From Patescibacteria group bacterium (GTDB lineage Bacteria > Patescibacteriota > Microgenomatia > UBA8517), in NCBI GenBank assembly GCA_035549555.1, contig DASZQR010000010.1, forward strand, positions 558,001 to 622,000: a stretch of 64,000 bases of DNA, given 5' to 3'. How positions within the stretch are numbered: the first letter of the stretch is position 1; every line of letters begins with the position of its first letter. The position numbers and the translations under genes are program-made. Below the pieces are notes generated by a model that was not told the DNA's origin, made no database searches, and saw only the letters and a program-made list of their open reading frames with translations. This document shows, piece by piece, positions 35,735 to 44,379 of the stretch.

Positions 35735-37564
35735 ATGAAAATAAATTTTACTATTCTTGTTTCTTTAATTCTTTCACTAATCTTCTATTATCTTTTTAAA
35801 TCCACCTGGTCAAATTCTCTAATAACTATAGTAGGCGTTATTGCAACAGTTCCAGTAATAATTAGTGCGGCAGAATCCCTGAAGGACAAAAAAGTTTCTG
35901 TAGATTTACTAGCTTCAATTGCTTTGTTTGTTTCTCTTATTCATCAGGAATGGTCATCGGTTGCCTTTATTAATTTAATGATCACCAGTGCAAGAATTTT
36001 TGGAGATTACACGAGAAGCAAAGCAGATGATGCAGTTAAAAGTTTATTAAAGCTTCGCCCCGAAAAAGTAAAAATAAAAGTTGGCCGCGATATTAAAACT
36101 GTAGACATACAAAAAGTTCAAGTCGGAGATATTGTAGTTGTTGAAGCAGGAGATAGAATTCCAGTCGACGGAAAAATTATCGAAGGTGAAGGCAGTATTG
36201 ATCAATCAAGCCTCACCGGAGAATCATTGCCAGTTACTAAAAGTGTTGGCCAGAAAGTTTTATCTTCCACTTTAAATTTATCAGGATCGCTTGAGATTAA
36301 AACAGAAAAAGTCGGCGCAGATACAACTTTTGAGAAAATCGTTTCCTTAATTAAAAATGCTCAAAACGAAAAACAGGGAATCCAGGGAGTTGCCGACAAA
36401 TTCACAACTATTTATATAGTAGTAACCTTATCTCTTTCAATTATTATTTTCACGATCACTAAAAATATTGATTTAATTTTATCCATTCTTCTTGTAACAT
36501 GTGCTGATGATATCGCAGTTTCTATTCCCATGGCTTTTTGGGGGGCTATCGCAAAAGCTGGGAAACAGGGAATAATTATCAAAGGTAGTGAATATCTTGA
36601 AGGTTTATCTAATTTAGAAACAGTTTTATTTGATAAAACAGGAACTCTTACCAAAGGCAATGTTAAAACAGAAAAAATAATTACCTTTAATAAATATAAA
36701 AGTCACGAAGCGCTCAAGCTTATCGCAGATCTTGAATCTGTTTCAGAACATCCAATAGCAAAAGCAATCATTGCTCACGCAAAAAACGATGGTCTAAAAA
36801 TAGAATCTCCAGAAAAATTTGAAGAGTATGCAGGTTTTGGTATCAAAGCAAATTTTGGAAAGCGCGAGGTTATTGCTGGCAAACTTCAGTTTATGAAGAA
36901 TGAAAAAGTAAAAATAACAAATGAAGAGATGAAAATTGCAAAAGAAAATCAAAGCCAGGGTTTCCAGGTCGTTTACCTGGCAGTTAATAAAAAATTAGCA
37001 TCAATCCTCACTCTTGCAGATCAAATTCGTCCTGAAGCAAGAATTACTATCTCAGCTCTCAAAAATCAAGGTGTTAAAAATATTGTCATGATTACAGGAG
37101 ATAATGACTTAGTCGCCGCTCGCGTTGCGAAAGTTGTAGGCATAGAAACATTTCATGCCAATCTTCTTCCTGAAGACAAATTAAATTACATCAAGTCCTA
37201 CCTGAAATCCTCTAAAGGTAAGGTTGCCATGGTTGGCGATGGTGTCAATGACGCTGCAAGTCTTAAGCTTGCCGATATTGGAATAGCAATGGGAGCAATT
37301 GGAGCAGATAGCGCAATCGAGTCAGCAGATATTGCTCTAATGCAAGATAATTTGTTAAAACTCACGACTGCAATCAATTTAAGCAAATACACTAAAAACA
37401 TTGCTCGCCAAAATTTCTTTTTATGGGGAGCAACAAACGCATTAGGGCTTGGGTTAGTTTTTGGAAATTTTATAGGTCCGCAAGGTGCTGCAGCTTATAA
37501 TTTTGCAACTGACTTTCTTCCAATTTTTAACGCCTTAAGAGTTTTCAGATATAAAATAAATTAA
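35735..37564 (+). CDS. P-type ATPase, heavy-metal-like, with altered ion-site motif
   Basis: A 609-aa membrane cation pump. The A-domain TGES motif (SSLTGESLPVTKSVG), phosphorylation motif DKTGTLTKG with Asp300, the P1B-type SEHPIAKAI motif, MITGDN and VGDGVNDAASLKLADIGIAMG are all present. There is no N-terminal metal-binding domain. The membrane motif that is CPC or SPC in P1B pumps reads T-C-A-D-D-I-A-V, with Cys256 followed by Ala and two Asp. That makes the transported ion uncertain. It follows the secreted repeat protein and has its own -10 box; its end overlaps the convergent gene's stop. Confidence 0.9.
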   Translation: MKINFTILVSLILSLIFYYLFKSTWSNSLITIVGVIATVPVIISAAESLKDKKVSVDLLASIALFVSLIHQEWSSVAFINLMITSARIFGDYTRSKADDAVKSLLKLRPEKVKIKVGRDIKTVDIQKVQVGDIVVVEAGDRIPVDGKIIEGEGSIDQSSLTGESLPVTKSVGQKVLSSTLNLSGSLEIKTEKVGADTTFEKIVSLIKNAQNEKQGIQGVADKFTTIYIVVTLSLSIIIFTITKNIDLILSILLVTCADDIAVSIPMAFWGAIAKAGKQGIIIKGSEYLEGLSNLETVLFDKTGTLTKGNVKTEKIITFNKYKSHEALKLIADLESVSEHPIAKAIIAHAKNDGLKIESPEKFEEYAGFGIKANFGKREVIAGKLQFMKNEKVKITNEEMKIAKENQSQGFQVVYLAVNKKLASILTLADQIRPEARITISALKNQGVKNIVMITGDNDLVAARVAKVVGIETFHANLLPEDKLNYIKSYLKSSKGKVAMVGDGVNDAASLKLADIGIAMGAIGADSAIESADIALMQDNLLKLTTAINLSKYTKNIARQNFFLWGATNALGLGLVFGNFIGPQGAAAYNFATDFLPIFNALRVFRYKIN

Positions 37565-37800
37565 ATTTGCTGTCCGTGGCTGCCTGTTTCCCTTTTCTTT
37601 CTAAAAAACTCCAACACTCCAGTTAATTTATCAGGTCTTATTAATCCTCCACCCAAAATTGCATCTTCAAGTAAACTATTTAATCTTCTTATCGTGCGTC
37701 TTAAATCAAGTATGACTAAAGTCACTTGAACTCCCACAAAAATAAAAAGTATCGCTAAAGCTACAACGACAATTGTTAATAAAGTTTCTACTCCACTCAT
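37561..37800 (-). CDS. small single-helix membrane protein
   Basis: A 79-aa protein with one N-terminal membrane helix (LLTIVVVALAILFIFVGVQVTLVIL) followed by a basic amphipathic segment (DLRRTIRRLNSLLEDAI) and a hydrophilic tail. No family recognised. It lies 4 bases after the rodZ-like gene and so probably belongs to the ftsK-rodZ operon; its stop overlaps that of the convergent ATPase. Confidence 0.7.
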   Translation of the reverse strand: MSGVETLLTIVVVALAILFIFVGVQVTLVILDLRRTIRRLNSLLEDAILGGGLIRPDKLTGVLEFFRKKRETGSHGQQI

Positions 37801-37804
37801 AATC

Positions 37805-38443
37805 TTATTGTAACAGGACCTTAATTGTACGCGCGACAGTGCTCACTTTTCCAGCCCTAGATTTTGCCGTAATATCAATTTCTTTTGTGTCAGTTGCAAC
37901 ATCAACTTGTGCCGCAAAGCTTCCGTCATCATTCACTATTACGCTTTGCCCATTAATAATGACAGTTGCATCAGGATCTGTCTTTCCATTTACATTCACT
38001 TCAGGTTGGTTAATTATTTCATTTTGTGTCGGATTGTTTACTATTAAATTTGGTGAACTATTAAATTTCCTATATTGAAATCCAAGGTATCCGACAACAA
38101 TTAAAATAATAATTAAAACTCCAACAATAAAAGTCATACGCGGACCCCAGCTAAATCTCCGTCTTACTTCTTTAAAATTTTTTGGCTTATCAACTATTTT
38201 TATCAAAGATGGGGGATAGCTACGGCGAAAAATTGAAACTGCTTGATTCTCATCAATATCCAAAAAATGCGCAATTGATTTTACAAATCCATTTGTAATA
38301 CTAAATGGCGGCAATTTCTCCCAGTTTGCTTCTTCAATTGCAGCAATAAATTCAGTACGTATATGAGTCATCTCTCCCAAATCGCTTCGAGATAGATTTT
38401 CTTTATAACGTGCCTGTTTTATTAAATCTCCAATAGTTTTCAT
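37805..38443 (-). CDS. RodZ-like helix-turn-helix membrane protein
   Basis: A 212-aa protein with an N-terminal HTH (TIGDLIKQARYKENLSRSDLGEMTHIRTEFIAAIEE), the NGFVKSIAHFLDID segment typical of RodZ cytoplasmic domains, a basic stretch, one membrane helix near residue 105 (MTFIVGVLIIILIVVGYLGF), and an extracytoplasmic Ig-like domain (VNGKTDPDATVIINGQSV). RodZ links MreB to the membrane during cell elongation; MreB is not in this window. It follows ftsK by 13 bases. Confidence 0.85.
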   Translation of the reverse strand: MKTIGDLIKQARYKENLSRSDLGEMTHIRTEFIAAIEEANWEKLPPFSITNGFVKSIAHFLDIDENQAVSIFRRSYPPSLIKIVDKPKNFKEVRRRFSWGPRMTFIVGVLIIILIVVGYLGFQYRKFNSSPNLIVNNPTQNEIINQPEVNVNGKTDPDATVIINGQSVIVNDDGSFAAQVDVATDTKEIDITAKSRAGKVSTVARTIKVLLQ

Positions 38444-38456
38444 GATGTCTCAGAAG

Positions 38457-40571
38457 TTATTCCGAAGCCGCTTGTCCGCCGCTTAAAAAGCTTTCTGCAT
38501 CTTTTATTTTCACCTCGCGTGGTTTTGCTCCGTCAGCAGGTCCTACAACCCCAGCAGCTTCAAGTTGATCAAGTATACGTGCAGCTCTTGCATATCCAAT
38601 TGAAAGTCTTCGCTGAAGTAACGAAGCAGAAGCTTTGTCATATTGGCAAATAAGTCTCACGCTCTCTGCAAATAAATCATCAGCATCAGCAGGTGCTCCA
38701 GGAACCGAAGAAGATGCTCCTCCAGGCCCAGCCTTAGACATCGATGTAACTTCTTCAGTATATTGTGTTGGCACTCCTTCATTTTTAATAAATGTCACCA
38801 AATCTGCAATTTCTTTATCAGAAACAAATGCTCCCTGAATACGTGCAGGCTTTGCAGATTCCGGTGGCAAATAAAGCATGTCTCCTTTACCCAATAATTT
38901 TTCAGCTCCTTGAGTGTCAAGAATAACTCTTGAATCAACTAAAGACGAAACAGCAAAAGCAATACGAGTTGGAACATTTGCTTTAATAAGCCCTGTAATA
39001 ACATCAACTGAAGGTCTCTGAGTTGCAAGGACCATATGGATTCCCACAGCTCGTGACATTTGCGCAATACGAGTTATGGAGTCTTCAACTTCTACAGGTG
39101 AAAAAAGCATAATATCAGCCAACTCATCAATAAATAAAACTATATACGGAAGTGCTTGAAATCCGCTCATTTCATTATATCCGTCAATATTGCGCGCCCC
39201 AGCTTCAGCAAAAAGTTTATATCGCCTGTCCATTTCTGCCATCAGCCAACGAAGCGCCGAAACAACTTTTTCCGGCTCAACAATCACTGGCGTAAGCAAA
39301 TGGGGAATATTATTATATCCAGTAAGCTCAACCCGTTTCGGATCAACAAGAATTAGTTTAAGTTCTGCTGGTGATGCTCTAAAAAGTAATGATGCCAAAA
39401 AAGTATTTATACAGACAGATTTTCCGCTTCCTGTTTGTCCAGCAATAAGTACATGTGGCATTTTTCCAATATCAGCAATTATTGGTTTTCCAGTCACATC
39501 AAATCCAAGAGCAACAGCAAGTTTGCTTTTAGCGTTTTGCATAGTCTCGCTATCCATCATTTTCTTCATTGGTACAAATTCAGCCATTCTGTTTGGAAGT
39601 TCAATACCCACTAAGTTTCGCCCGGGAATTGGCGCTTCAATTCTTATTGCTCCAGTTGGAGAAGATAGTGCTCTCGCCAAATCACGCTCAAGTCCTGTAA
39701 TTTTTGCAAGTTTTGTTCCAAGAGCTACTTCAAGTGCATACTGAGTAACTGCAGGTCCCAAGTTTACTTCAACAACGCGCGCTGTCACTCCAAAAGATTC
39801 GAGTGTTTGCTCAATAATTTTTGCATTGCCTTTTATATCGCCTCGGTCAGCATGCCCTGCTTGAGTCTGAGTCAAAATAGATTTTGGAGGATACTTCCAA
39901 ACTTTGGTTTCGCCAGGAACATTACTAATAATTTTCTGTTCCATTTCTGAAGTTTTTTGAGCAGGCGCTGTGTTCTGTTTTTGTGTTTGATTCTCTGTAG
40001 AAGAAGTGGCTCCTATGACTTTCAATTCACTTTTATCTTTCAAATTTATAGTCGCCAGAGTTTTATCTCCCAAAATATAACCCTTCAACTTTATTAGTCC
40101 TTTTGCAATCAAAGCAAGTATTGTATCAAGCGAAGTATCAAATAAAATGATTATTCCAATAATCATTACTCCCAGATACATTATAAATGCTCCAATATTT
40201 GTAAGAAGTGCAGCAACTGATCCAAAAGTAGTTTCCCCAATTTGGCCTCCTTGTACAATTGCATTTAATGAAATAAAAAAAAGCAAAAATCCTACAATCA
40301 CATTTGGCTGTCCCAAAGGCCTTTTAAATTTCGATAGAAAGAAAGCGCAAGCAACAAAAATAAAAGGTAAAAAAATAGCAGTCCAGGAAAAAAACTGTAG
40401 AAGATAGTCGTTTAACTTAACAAGTATCAATCCTTCCCGAGAAAATGAAACAACAACAAGTCCTGCAAGTGCAAAAAAAAGTATCTGGGCAAGACTCTGA
40501 GCCGTCTCAGGCTTCATTTTCATTTTATAAGCGCGCTTATCCTTGCGCTTTTTTACGGGTTCACGAGCCAT
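38457..40571 (-). CDS. ftsK: DNA translocase FtsK
   Basis: Pumps chromosomal DNA at the division septum. Four N-terminal membrane helices lie within residues 25-150, followed by a short linker, then the RecA-like motor with Walker A AGQTGSGKSVCIN and Walker B LPYIVLFIDELADIM, and the C-terminal gamma winged helix (ASASLLQRRLSIGYARAARILDQLE) that reads KOPS-like sequences. The 704-aa length reflects a short linker. TAAAAT ends 5 bases before its ATG, suggesting a leaderless message. A 14-bp palindrome (ATAAGCGCGCTTAT) lies in the basic N-terminal codons. Confidence 0.95.
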   Translation of the reverse strand: MAREPVKKRKDKRAYKMKMKPETAQSLAQILFFALAGLVVVSFSREGLILVKLNDYLLQFFSWTAIFLPFIFVACAFFLSKFKRPLGQPNVIVGFLLFFISLNAIVQGGQIGETTFGSVAALLTNIGAFIMYLGVMIIGIIILFDTSLDTILALIAKGLIKLKGYILGDKTLATINLKDKSELKVIGATSSTENQTQKQNTAPAQKTSEMEQKIISNVPGETKVWKYPPKSILTQTQAGHADRGDIKGNAKIIEQTLESFGVTARVVEVNLGPAVTQYALEVALGTKLAKITGLERDLARALSSPTGAIRIEAPIPGRNLVGIELPNRMAEFVPMKKMMDSETMQNAKSKLAVALGFDVTGKPIIADIGKMPHVLIAGQTGSGKSVCINTFLASLLFRASPAELKLILVDPKRVELTGYNNIPHLLTPVIVEPEKVVSALRWLMAEMDRRYKLFAEAGARNIDGYNEMSGFQALPYIVLFIDELADIMLFSPVEVEDSITRIAQMSRAVGIHMVLATQRPSVDVITGLIKANVPTRIAFAVSSLVDSRVILDTQGAEKLLGKGDMLYLPPESAKPARIQGAFVSDKEIADLVTFIKNEGVPTQYTEEVTSMSKAGPGGASSSVPGAPADADDLFAESVRLICQYDKASASLLQRRLSIGYARAARILDQLEAAGVVGPADGAKPREVKIKDAESFLSGGQAASE

Positions 40572-40614
40572 AATTCATTTTAGCACAAAGCTACATATTC
40601 AAATCATAATTTGT

Positions 40615-40620
40615 TATAAT
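40615..40620 (+). promoter_or_regulatory. -10 box for the orphan gene at 40631
   Basis: TATAAT ends 10 bases before the ATG, predicting a leader of only 3-4 bases. Confidence 0.5.
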
Positions 40621-40630
40621 CCTTTCACAA

Positions 40631-41032
40631 ATGTTAGAAAACGAACAACTACAACAAGCAGTTGAATTAGGAAAACTACAAGAGCAAAGCAAAACAAGAG
40701 GAAACGTTTTAATTATACAGGGAATAACACAACTCTCAGAATTTATGGCACTTTTATATAACAATCAATCTCACATTCCCACCTCTACATTTATCTATGA
40801 AACTGCTGTAATTACTTGGGGACTAAATACCACTTATGAAATAATAAATTTATTCATTCAAAACAGAATAAACAGTAAAGTAAACAAACTAAAACAATCA
40901 TTAAACTATCAACCTGAAAAACCTAAACGAAAAAGTAGAGAAAAAATAAAATTAGGAGATGACGGAGAATTTCTTGAAGATTACGTTGACCCAAACAATA
41001 ATATTTCTTCATACTTCCACAATCACAGGTAA
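40631..41032 (+). CDS. orphan 133-aa protein
   Basis: I do not recognise it. The N-terminal half is helical with a moderately hydrophobic stretch (NVLIIQGITQLSEFMALLYN) and the second half has a basic segment (PEKPKRKSREKIKLGD). No cysteines or motif. It is a lone plus-strand gene between ftsK and the RNase J operon; its end overlaps the convergent RNase J stop by 24 bases. Confidence 0.65.
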   Translation: MLENEQLQQAVELGKLQEQSKTRGNVLIIQGITQLSEFMALLYNNQSHIPTSTFIYETAVITWGLNTTYEIINLFIQNRINSKVNKLKQSLNYQPEKPKRKSREKIKLGDDGEFLEDYVDPNNNISSYFHNHR

Positions 41033-42685
41033 AATCATTGGCCTTCTCTGCAGTTTCTCAAAGAAATATCTTTCAAGAAAATCAACGCTTGCATCCTTCG
41101 CCACCTTTCCATCCATCTGATTTTTCTTTTGTAAATTCTGCATCAGAGCCTTTCCTGCTTCCTGAAGTAGCCCAGTACTTTTTCCGCTGAATACAAATCC
41201 TCTTGAAATTATTTCCGGTGCATCTACAATCTTTTGCGTAGCAGAGTCTACTTGTATTATCGCAATTGCAACTCCTTCTCTCGCTAAAACATTGCGGTCT
41301 CGTAGTACTACATTTCCAACATCGCCAACTCCAAGTCCGTCAACTAAAACGCTTTTTACAGGAATATGTCCATTAATTTGTGCATTTTTGTTTATAAATT
41401 CTAAAACATCTCCTTCTTTTAATTGAAATACATTACGAATATCATTTCCCATATCTTCAGCTATTCGAGCATATTCTCTGTTATGTCTTATCGTTCCTCC
41501 AATTGGCACAAAATATTTTGGTTTAATTATTCCAAATAAAAATTTAATATCCTCAATACACCCGTGTCCTGATACATGAAGATCTTCCTGTAAATCATAA
41601 TAATGCACATCAGCTCCGTCTTCGATAATATGATCTACTACAAAATCAACATTTGTTTTGCTCCCTGGCGGCGCAGGATCTGAAGAAAATATCACCACAT
41701 CATCTTTAGCAATACTTAAAAATTCATGCTCATTTAAAGCAACACGATAAAGTGCACTTCCTGGCTGCCCATAACTTCCTGATATTATGTACATTATTTG
41801 ATTATCACGAAGTGACAAGCTCCGCTTATCATTTAGCTTTCCTGCCTGCTTGGCACTTATAACTAAACCATTTGGATAACTCAAAAACCCTAAGTTCTTC
41901 GCAATATTTGCTTTTCGATCTATCGAACGTCCCACAAAAACAACTTTACGGTTTAGTTTTTGTGCCACATTAATTGCTTGCTGCATGCGCGATATGTTTG
42001 AAGAAATAGTTGTAAAAAATATTTGCCCTTTTGCTTTCTCAGCAATATTGTAAATTTTCCCCTCAAGCGAAGCTTCGCTTTCAGTATGGCCCGGGCTCGT
42101 CGCTCCAAGTGCATCAGATGCAAGCATTAAAGTATTTCCTCCCGCAGCCAAAATAGCAGCTCGTTGTACATCAAAAGGTCTTCCGTCAACTGGGGTCCAG
42201 TCAAATTTATAATCCGGTACATGGAAAGCTTTTCCTTCGGGAGTTTCTATACAAAAACCAACGCCGTCCGGAACGCTGTGTGAAATTCTAAAACTGCTTA
42301 CTTTAAAAGGCCCTGCCGCAATCACATCTTTCTCCGGATCAATTATTGTGACTTTAGGAGCGGCAGTTTCATAGTCCTCAAATTTATCTTGAATAAAAGC
42401 TGCCACTAACTTAGTTGCATAAATCGGAGCTTGAACATCTTTAAGTAAAAAGGGGAGAGCACCAATATGATCTTCATGCCCATGAGTAATAAAAATTCCC
42501 TTCAATTTATTTTTATTTTCTTTTATATAAGTAAAGTCCGGAATAATTAAATCAACTCCGTACATTTCAGGTTCTGGAAAACCAACTCCGCAGTCAACTA
42601 CAATCATTGAGTCACCTGACTCATAGACATAGCAGTTCTCAGTAACTCCAGTTGTTCCAGATATTGGTATAAATTTAAGACTCAT
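41009..42685 (-). CDS. rnj: ribonuclease J
   Basis: A beta-CASP metallo-beta-lactamase nuclease acting in mRNA decay and rRNA processing. FITHGHEDHIGALPFLL is the zinc-binding HxHxDH motif near residue 75; further ligands lie in SHSVPDGVGF and FHVPDYKFDWTP. The beta-CASP part contains SSDPAPPG and HVSGHGCIEDIKFLF, and a short C-terminal domain ends it. 558 aa, normal for RNase J. Codons near residue 286 include a double-hairpin element reading NDKRSLSLRDN. The ATG overlaps the UDG stop. In this operon RNase J, UDG and the Lon-like ATPase are translationally coupled. Confidence 0.93.
   Translation of the reverse strand: MSLKFIPISGTTGVTENCYVYESGDSMIVVDCGVGFPEPEMYGVDLIIPDFTYIKENKNKLKGIFITHGHEDHIGALPFLLKDVQAPIYATKLVAAFIQDKFEDYETAAPKVTIIDPEKDVIAAGPFKVSSFRISHSVPDGVGFCIETPEGKAFHVPDYKFDWTPVDGRPFDVQRAAILAAGGNTLMLASDALGATSPGHTESEASLEGKIYNIAEKAKGQIFFTTISSNISRMQQAINVAQKLNRKVVFVGRSIDRKANIAKNLGFLSYPNGLVISAKQAGKLNDKRSLSLRDNQIMYIISGSYGQPGSALYRVALNEHEFLSIAKDDVVIFSSDPAPPGSKTNVDFVVDHIIEDGADVHYYDLQEDLHVSGHGCIEDIKFLFGIIKPKYFVPIGGTIRHNREYARIAEDMGNDIRNVFQLKEGDVLEFINKNAQINGHIPVKSVLVDGLGVGDVGNVVLRDRNVLAREGVAIAIIQVDSATQKIVDAPEIISRGFVFSGKSTGLLQEAGKALMQNLQKKNQMDGKVAKDASVDFLERYFFEKLQRRPMILPVIVEV
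41802..41829 (-). repeat. double-hairpin element, copy 7 (inside rnj, translated)
   Basis: Gene-sense order: ATAAGC-GGA-GC, then TTGTCAC / GTGATAA with loop TTC. Encodes D-K-R-S-L-S-L-R-D-N in the same reading frame as the rpoBC and rpsI copies. Confidence 0.8.
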
Positions 42686-43284
42686 ATTAAACTATCTTGT
42701 TTCATTTCTTCTTTTGTATTCTCTTCAATAATTTTTGGTAATTTCAAAAAATCTTCTTTAAAGCTTGTCATCATATTTCCGTTTCGAAGTGCTGCTGCAG
42801 GATGATACATCGGCACCACAACTAAATTCAAGTTATGCCATTTTATTCTTTTTTCTTTTCCATGAACAGTGCTGATTTTTACTTCAGACAAAAATTTCCC
42901 CATACTAAATCTTCCCAAAGTCACAATCACCTTTGGTTTTATTATTTCAATAATTTTATCTAAATATTTTCCATAAGCACCAAGCTCTTCAGGAAGAGGA
43001 TCGCGATTTTCCGGCGGCCGGTGATGCACCACATTTGTTACAAAGACATCTTTTCTATGTAGTCCTATAGATTCCAAAGTTTTATCAAGTAATTTTCCTG
43101 CCGCTCCCACAAACGGCAATCCTTGTTGATCTTCATTAAACCCTGGCCCCTCGCCAATAAAAAGTATTTTGCTGTTTGGTGTGCCGTTTCCAAAAACCAG
43201 ATTCGTCGCGCCATTTTTAAGTGGAAGCAGATCATCCTTAAGCATTTCCTCTCGAAGTTTAGTAAGTTCTTCTCTTTTACTCAT
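42682..43284 (-). CDS. family-4-like uracil-DNA glycosylase lacking Fe-S cysteines
   Basis: Removes uracil from DNA in base-excision repair. The active-site block ILFIGEGPGFNEDQQGLPFVGAAGKLL and the C-terminal MYHPAAALRN motif place it with family-4 UDGs. In that family four cysteines hold a 4Fe-4S cluster. Here the 200-aa protein contains no cysteine at all; the Cys of the NVVKCRPP motif is His88 (NVVHHRPPENR) and the one in the next helix is Tyr104. It overlaps the Lon-like gene and rnj by 4 bases each. Confidence 0.88.
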   Translation of the reverse strand: MSKREELTKLREEMLKDDLLPLKNGATNLVFGNGTPNSKILFIGEGPGFNEDQQGLPFVGAAGKLLDKTLESIGLHRKDVFVTNVVHHRPPENRDPLPEELGAYGKYLDKIIEIIKPKVIVTLGRFSMGKFLSEVKISTVHGKEKRIKWHNLNLVVVPMYHPAAALRNGNMMTSFKEDFLKLPKIIEENTKEEMKQDSLI

Positions 43285-44321
43285 TGTGGTAAATAATTCT
43301 TGGCATTAGTAGGGGAGATCGTGACGCTTTGCGACTTTCCTTCCACAATTTCTCTCGCAACTTTACGGACAACTCCATCAATTGTTCTCTCAAGTGTACG
43401 AATTCCGCCGTCATAGCCAAGTGGTCTTACAATTTGCGGCCAAACATTTTCATCAAACGAAAGCTGTTGATCAGTTAATCCTGCTTCTTTCATTTTATGC
43501 GGAAGGACATATTGCCTTGCAATCATAATTTTTTCCTGATCTGTATAACTTGGCATTTGTAATGGCTCAAGGCGATCCAATACTGCTGTCGCAATATTTG
43601 TTGTATTATTTGCTGTTGCAATAAAAAGCACTTCAGACAAATCAAATGGGAAATCTATGTAATGATCAACAAATGCACTATTTTGTCCAGGATCAAGAAG
43701 TTCAACCAAAACTCCCATGATCGATGAACGTCCCTCAGCAGTTACACGATCAATTTCATCAAGAAGTATTACAGGATTCTTACTGCCGCAAGTGCGAAGT
43801 GCTTTTATAATTTTTCCCGGTTCTGCTTCAGGATGAAGTCTTGATTGTCCGCGAAGATCAAGCGGATCTCCCATTCCTCCAAAGGGAATTCTTGCAAACT
43901 TTCGTCCCATAGCTTCAGCAATGCTTAAAGCAATTGTCGTTTTTCCAGTTCCAACAAGTCCCACAAAGCAAAGAATTGGAGCTCTCGCTATATCTTTCGT
44001 ATCGGCTCCTTTTAGTTTCATTACAGACAAATATTCAAAAATTCTGTCTTTAATTTCTCCAAGGCCATAATGATGTGAATCTAAAACTTTCTTTGCATAA
44101 TCTAAATCTAAAATATCTTTCGTACGATTTTGCCAAGGTAGGGAAGTGATCCAATCAACATAACTGGTTAATCTGTCTACTTCAGTTAAAAATGCATCAG
44201 TTCCACTAAGTTTATCAAGTTGATTAAGTTTCACATTTACTTGAGATCTCAGTTCTTCAGGTAAATATGTTTTATTTATTTTATCTTCTAAATTATTTAA
44301 ATCAGAATTATTGAGAGCCAT
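43281..44321 (-). CDS. Lon-type AAA+ ATPase without protease domain
   Basis: A 346-aa protein with the Lon AAA+ module: Y-G-L-G-E-I-K-D-R-I-F-E-Y before Walker A GLVGTGKTT (121-129), PFGGMGDPLDLRGQ, Walker B VILLDEID (184-191), the sensor region FIATANNTTNIATAVLDRLE and the small helical domain with LPHKMKEAGL and the GIRTLER sensor-2 motif. The N-terminal substrate domain is reduced to about 60 residues. The C-terminal Ser-Lys protease domain of Lon is missing; the stop lies in an ATGA overlap with UDG, so this is not a window artefact. It may act as an unfoldase or a DNA-linked ATPase. Confidence 0.88.
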   Translation of the reverse strand: MALNNSDLNNLEDKINKTYLPEELRSQVNVKLNQLDKLSGTDAFLTEVDRLTSYVDWITSLPWQNRTKDILDLDYAKKVLDSHHYGLGEIKDRIFEYLSVMKLKGADTKDIARAPILCFVGLVGTGKTTIALSIAEAMGRKFARIPFGGMGDPLDLRGQSRLHPEAEPGKIIKALRTCGSKNPVILLDEIDRVTAEGRSSIMGVLVELLDPGQNSAFVDHYIDFPFDLSEVLFIATANNTTNIATAVLDRLEPLQMPSYTDQEKIMIARQYVLPHKMKEAGLTDQQLSFDENVWPQIVRPLGYDGGIRTLERTIDGVVRKVAREIVEGKSQSVTISPTNAKNYLPQ

Positions 44322-44366
44322 ATTCCAACTAAGCTTACCATAATTGATAAAACTTTATAATTAACT

Positions 44367-44372
44367 TATAAT
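44367..44372 (+). promoter_or_regulatory. -10 box for leaderless orphan gene
   Basis: TATAAT ends 7 bases before a GTG start codon. A second TATAAT lies 12 bases further upstream. Confidence 0.55.
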
Positions 44373-44379
44373 CTCATCT

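Noticed and set aside
40525-40545. 14-bp palindrome ATAAGCGCGCTTAT in the ftsK start region, similar to the element's first part
   Set aside because: It lacks the TTGT...ATAA hairpin and encodes ordinary basic N-terminal residues; not counted as a copy.
42068-42086. 16-bp palindrome AAGCGAAGCTTCGCTT inside RNase J
   Set aside because: Shares GAAGCTT with the element but lacks ATAAGC and the TTGT hairpin; the encoded SEASLEG fits the protein, so chance is adequate.
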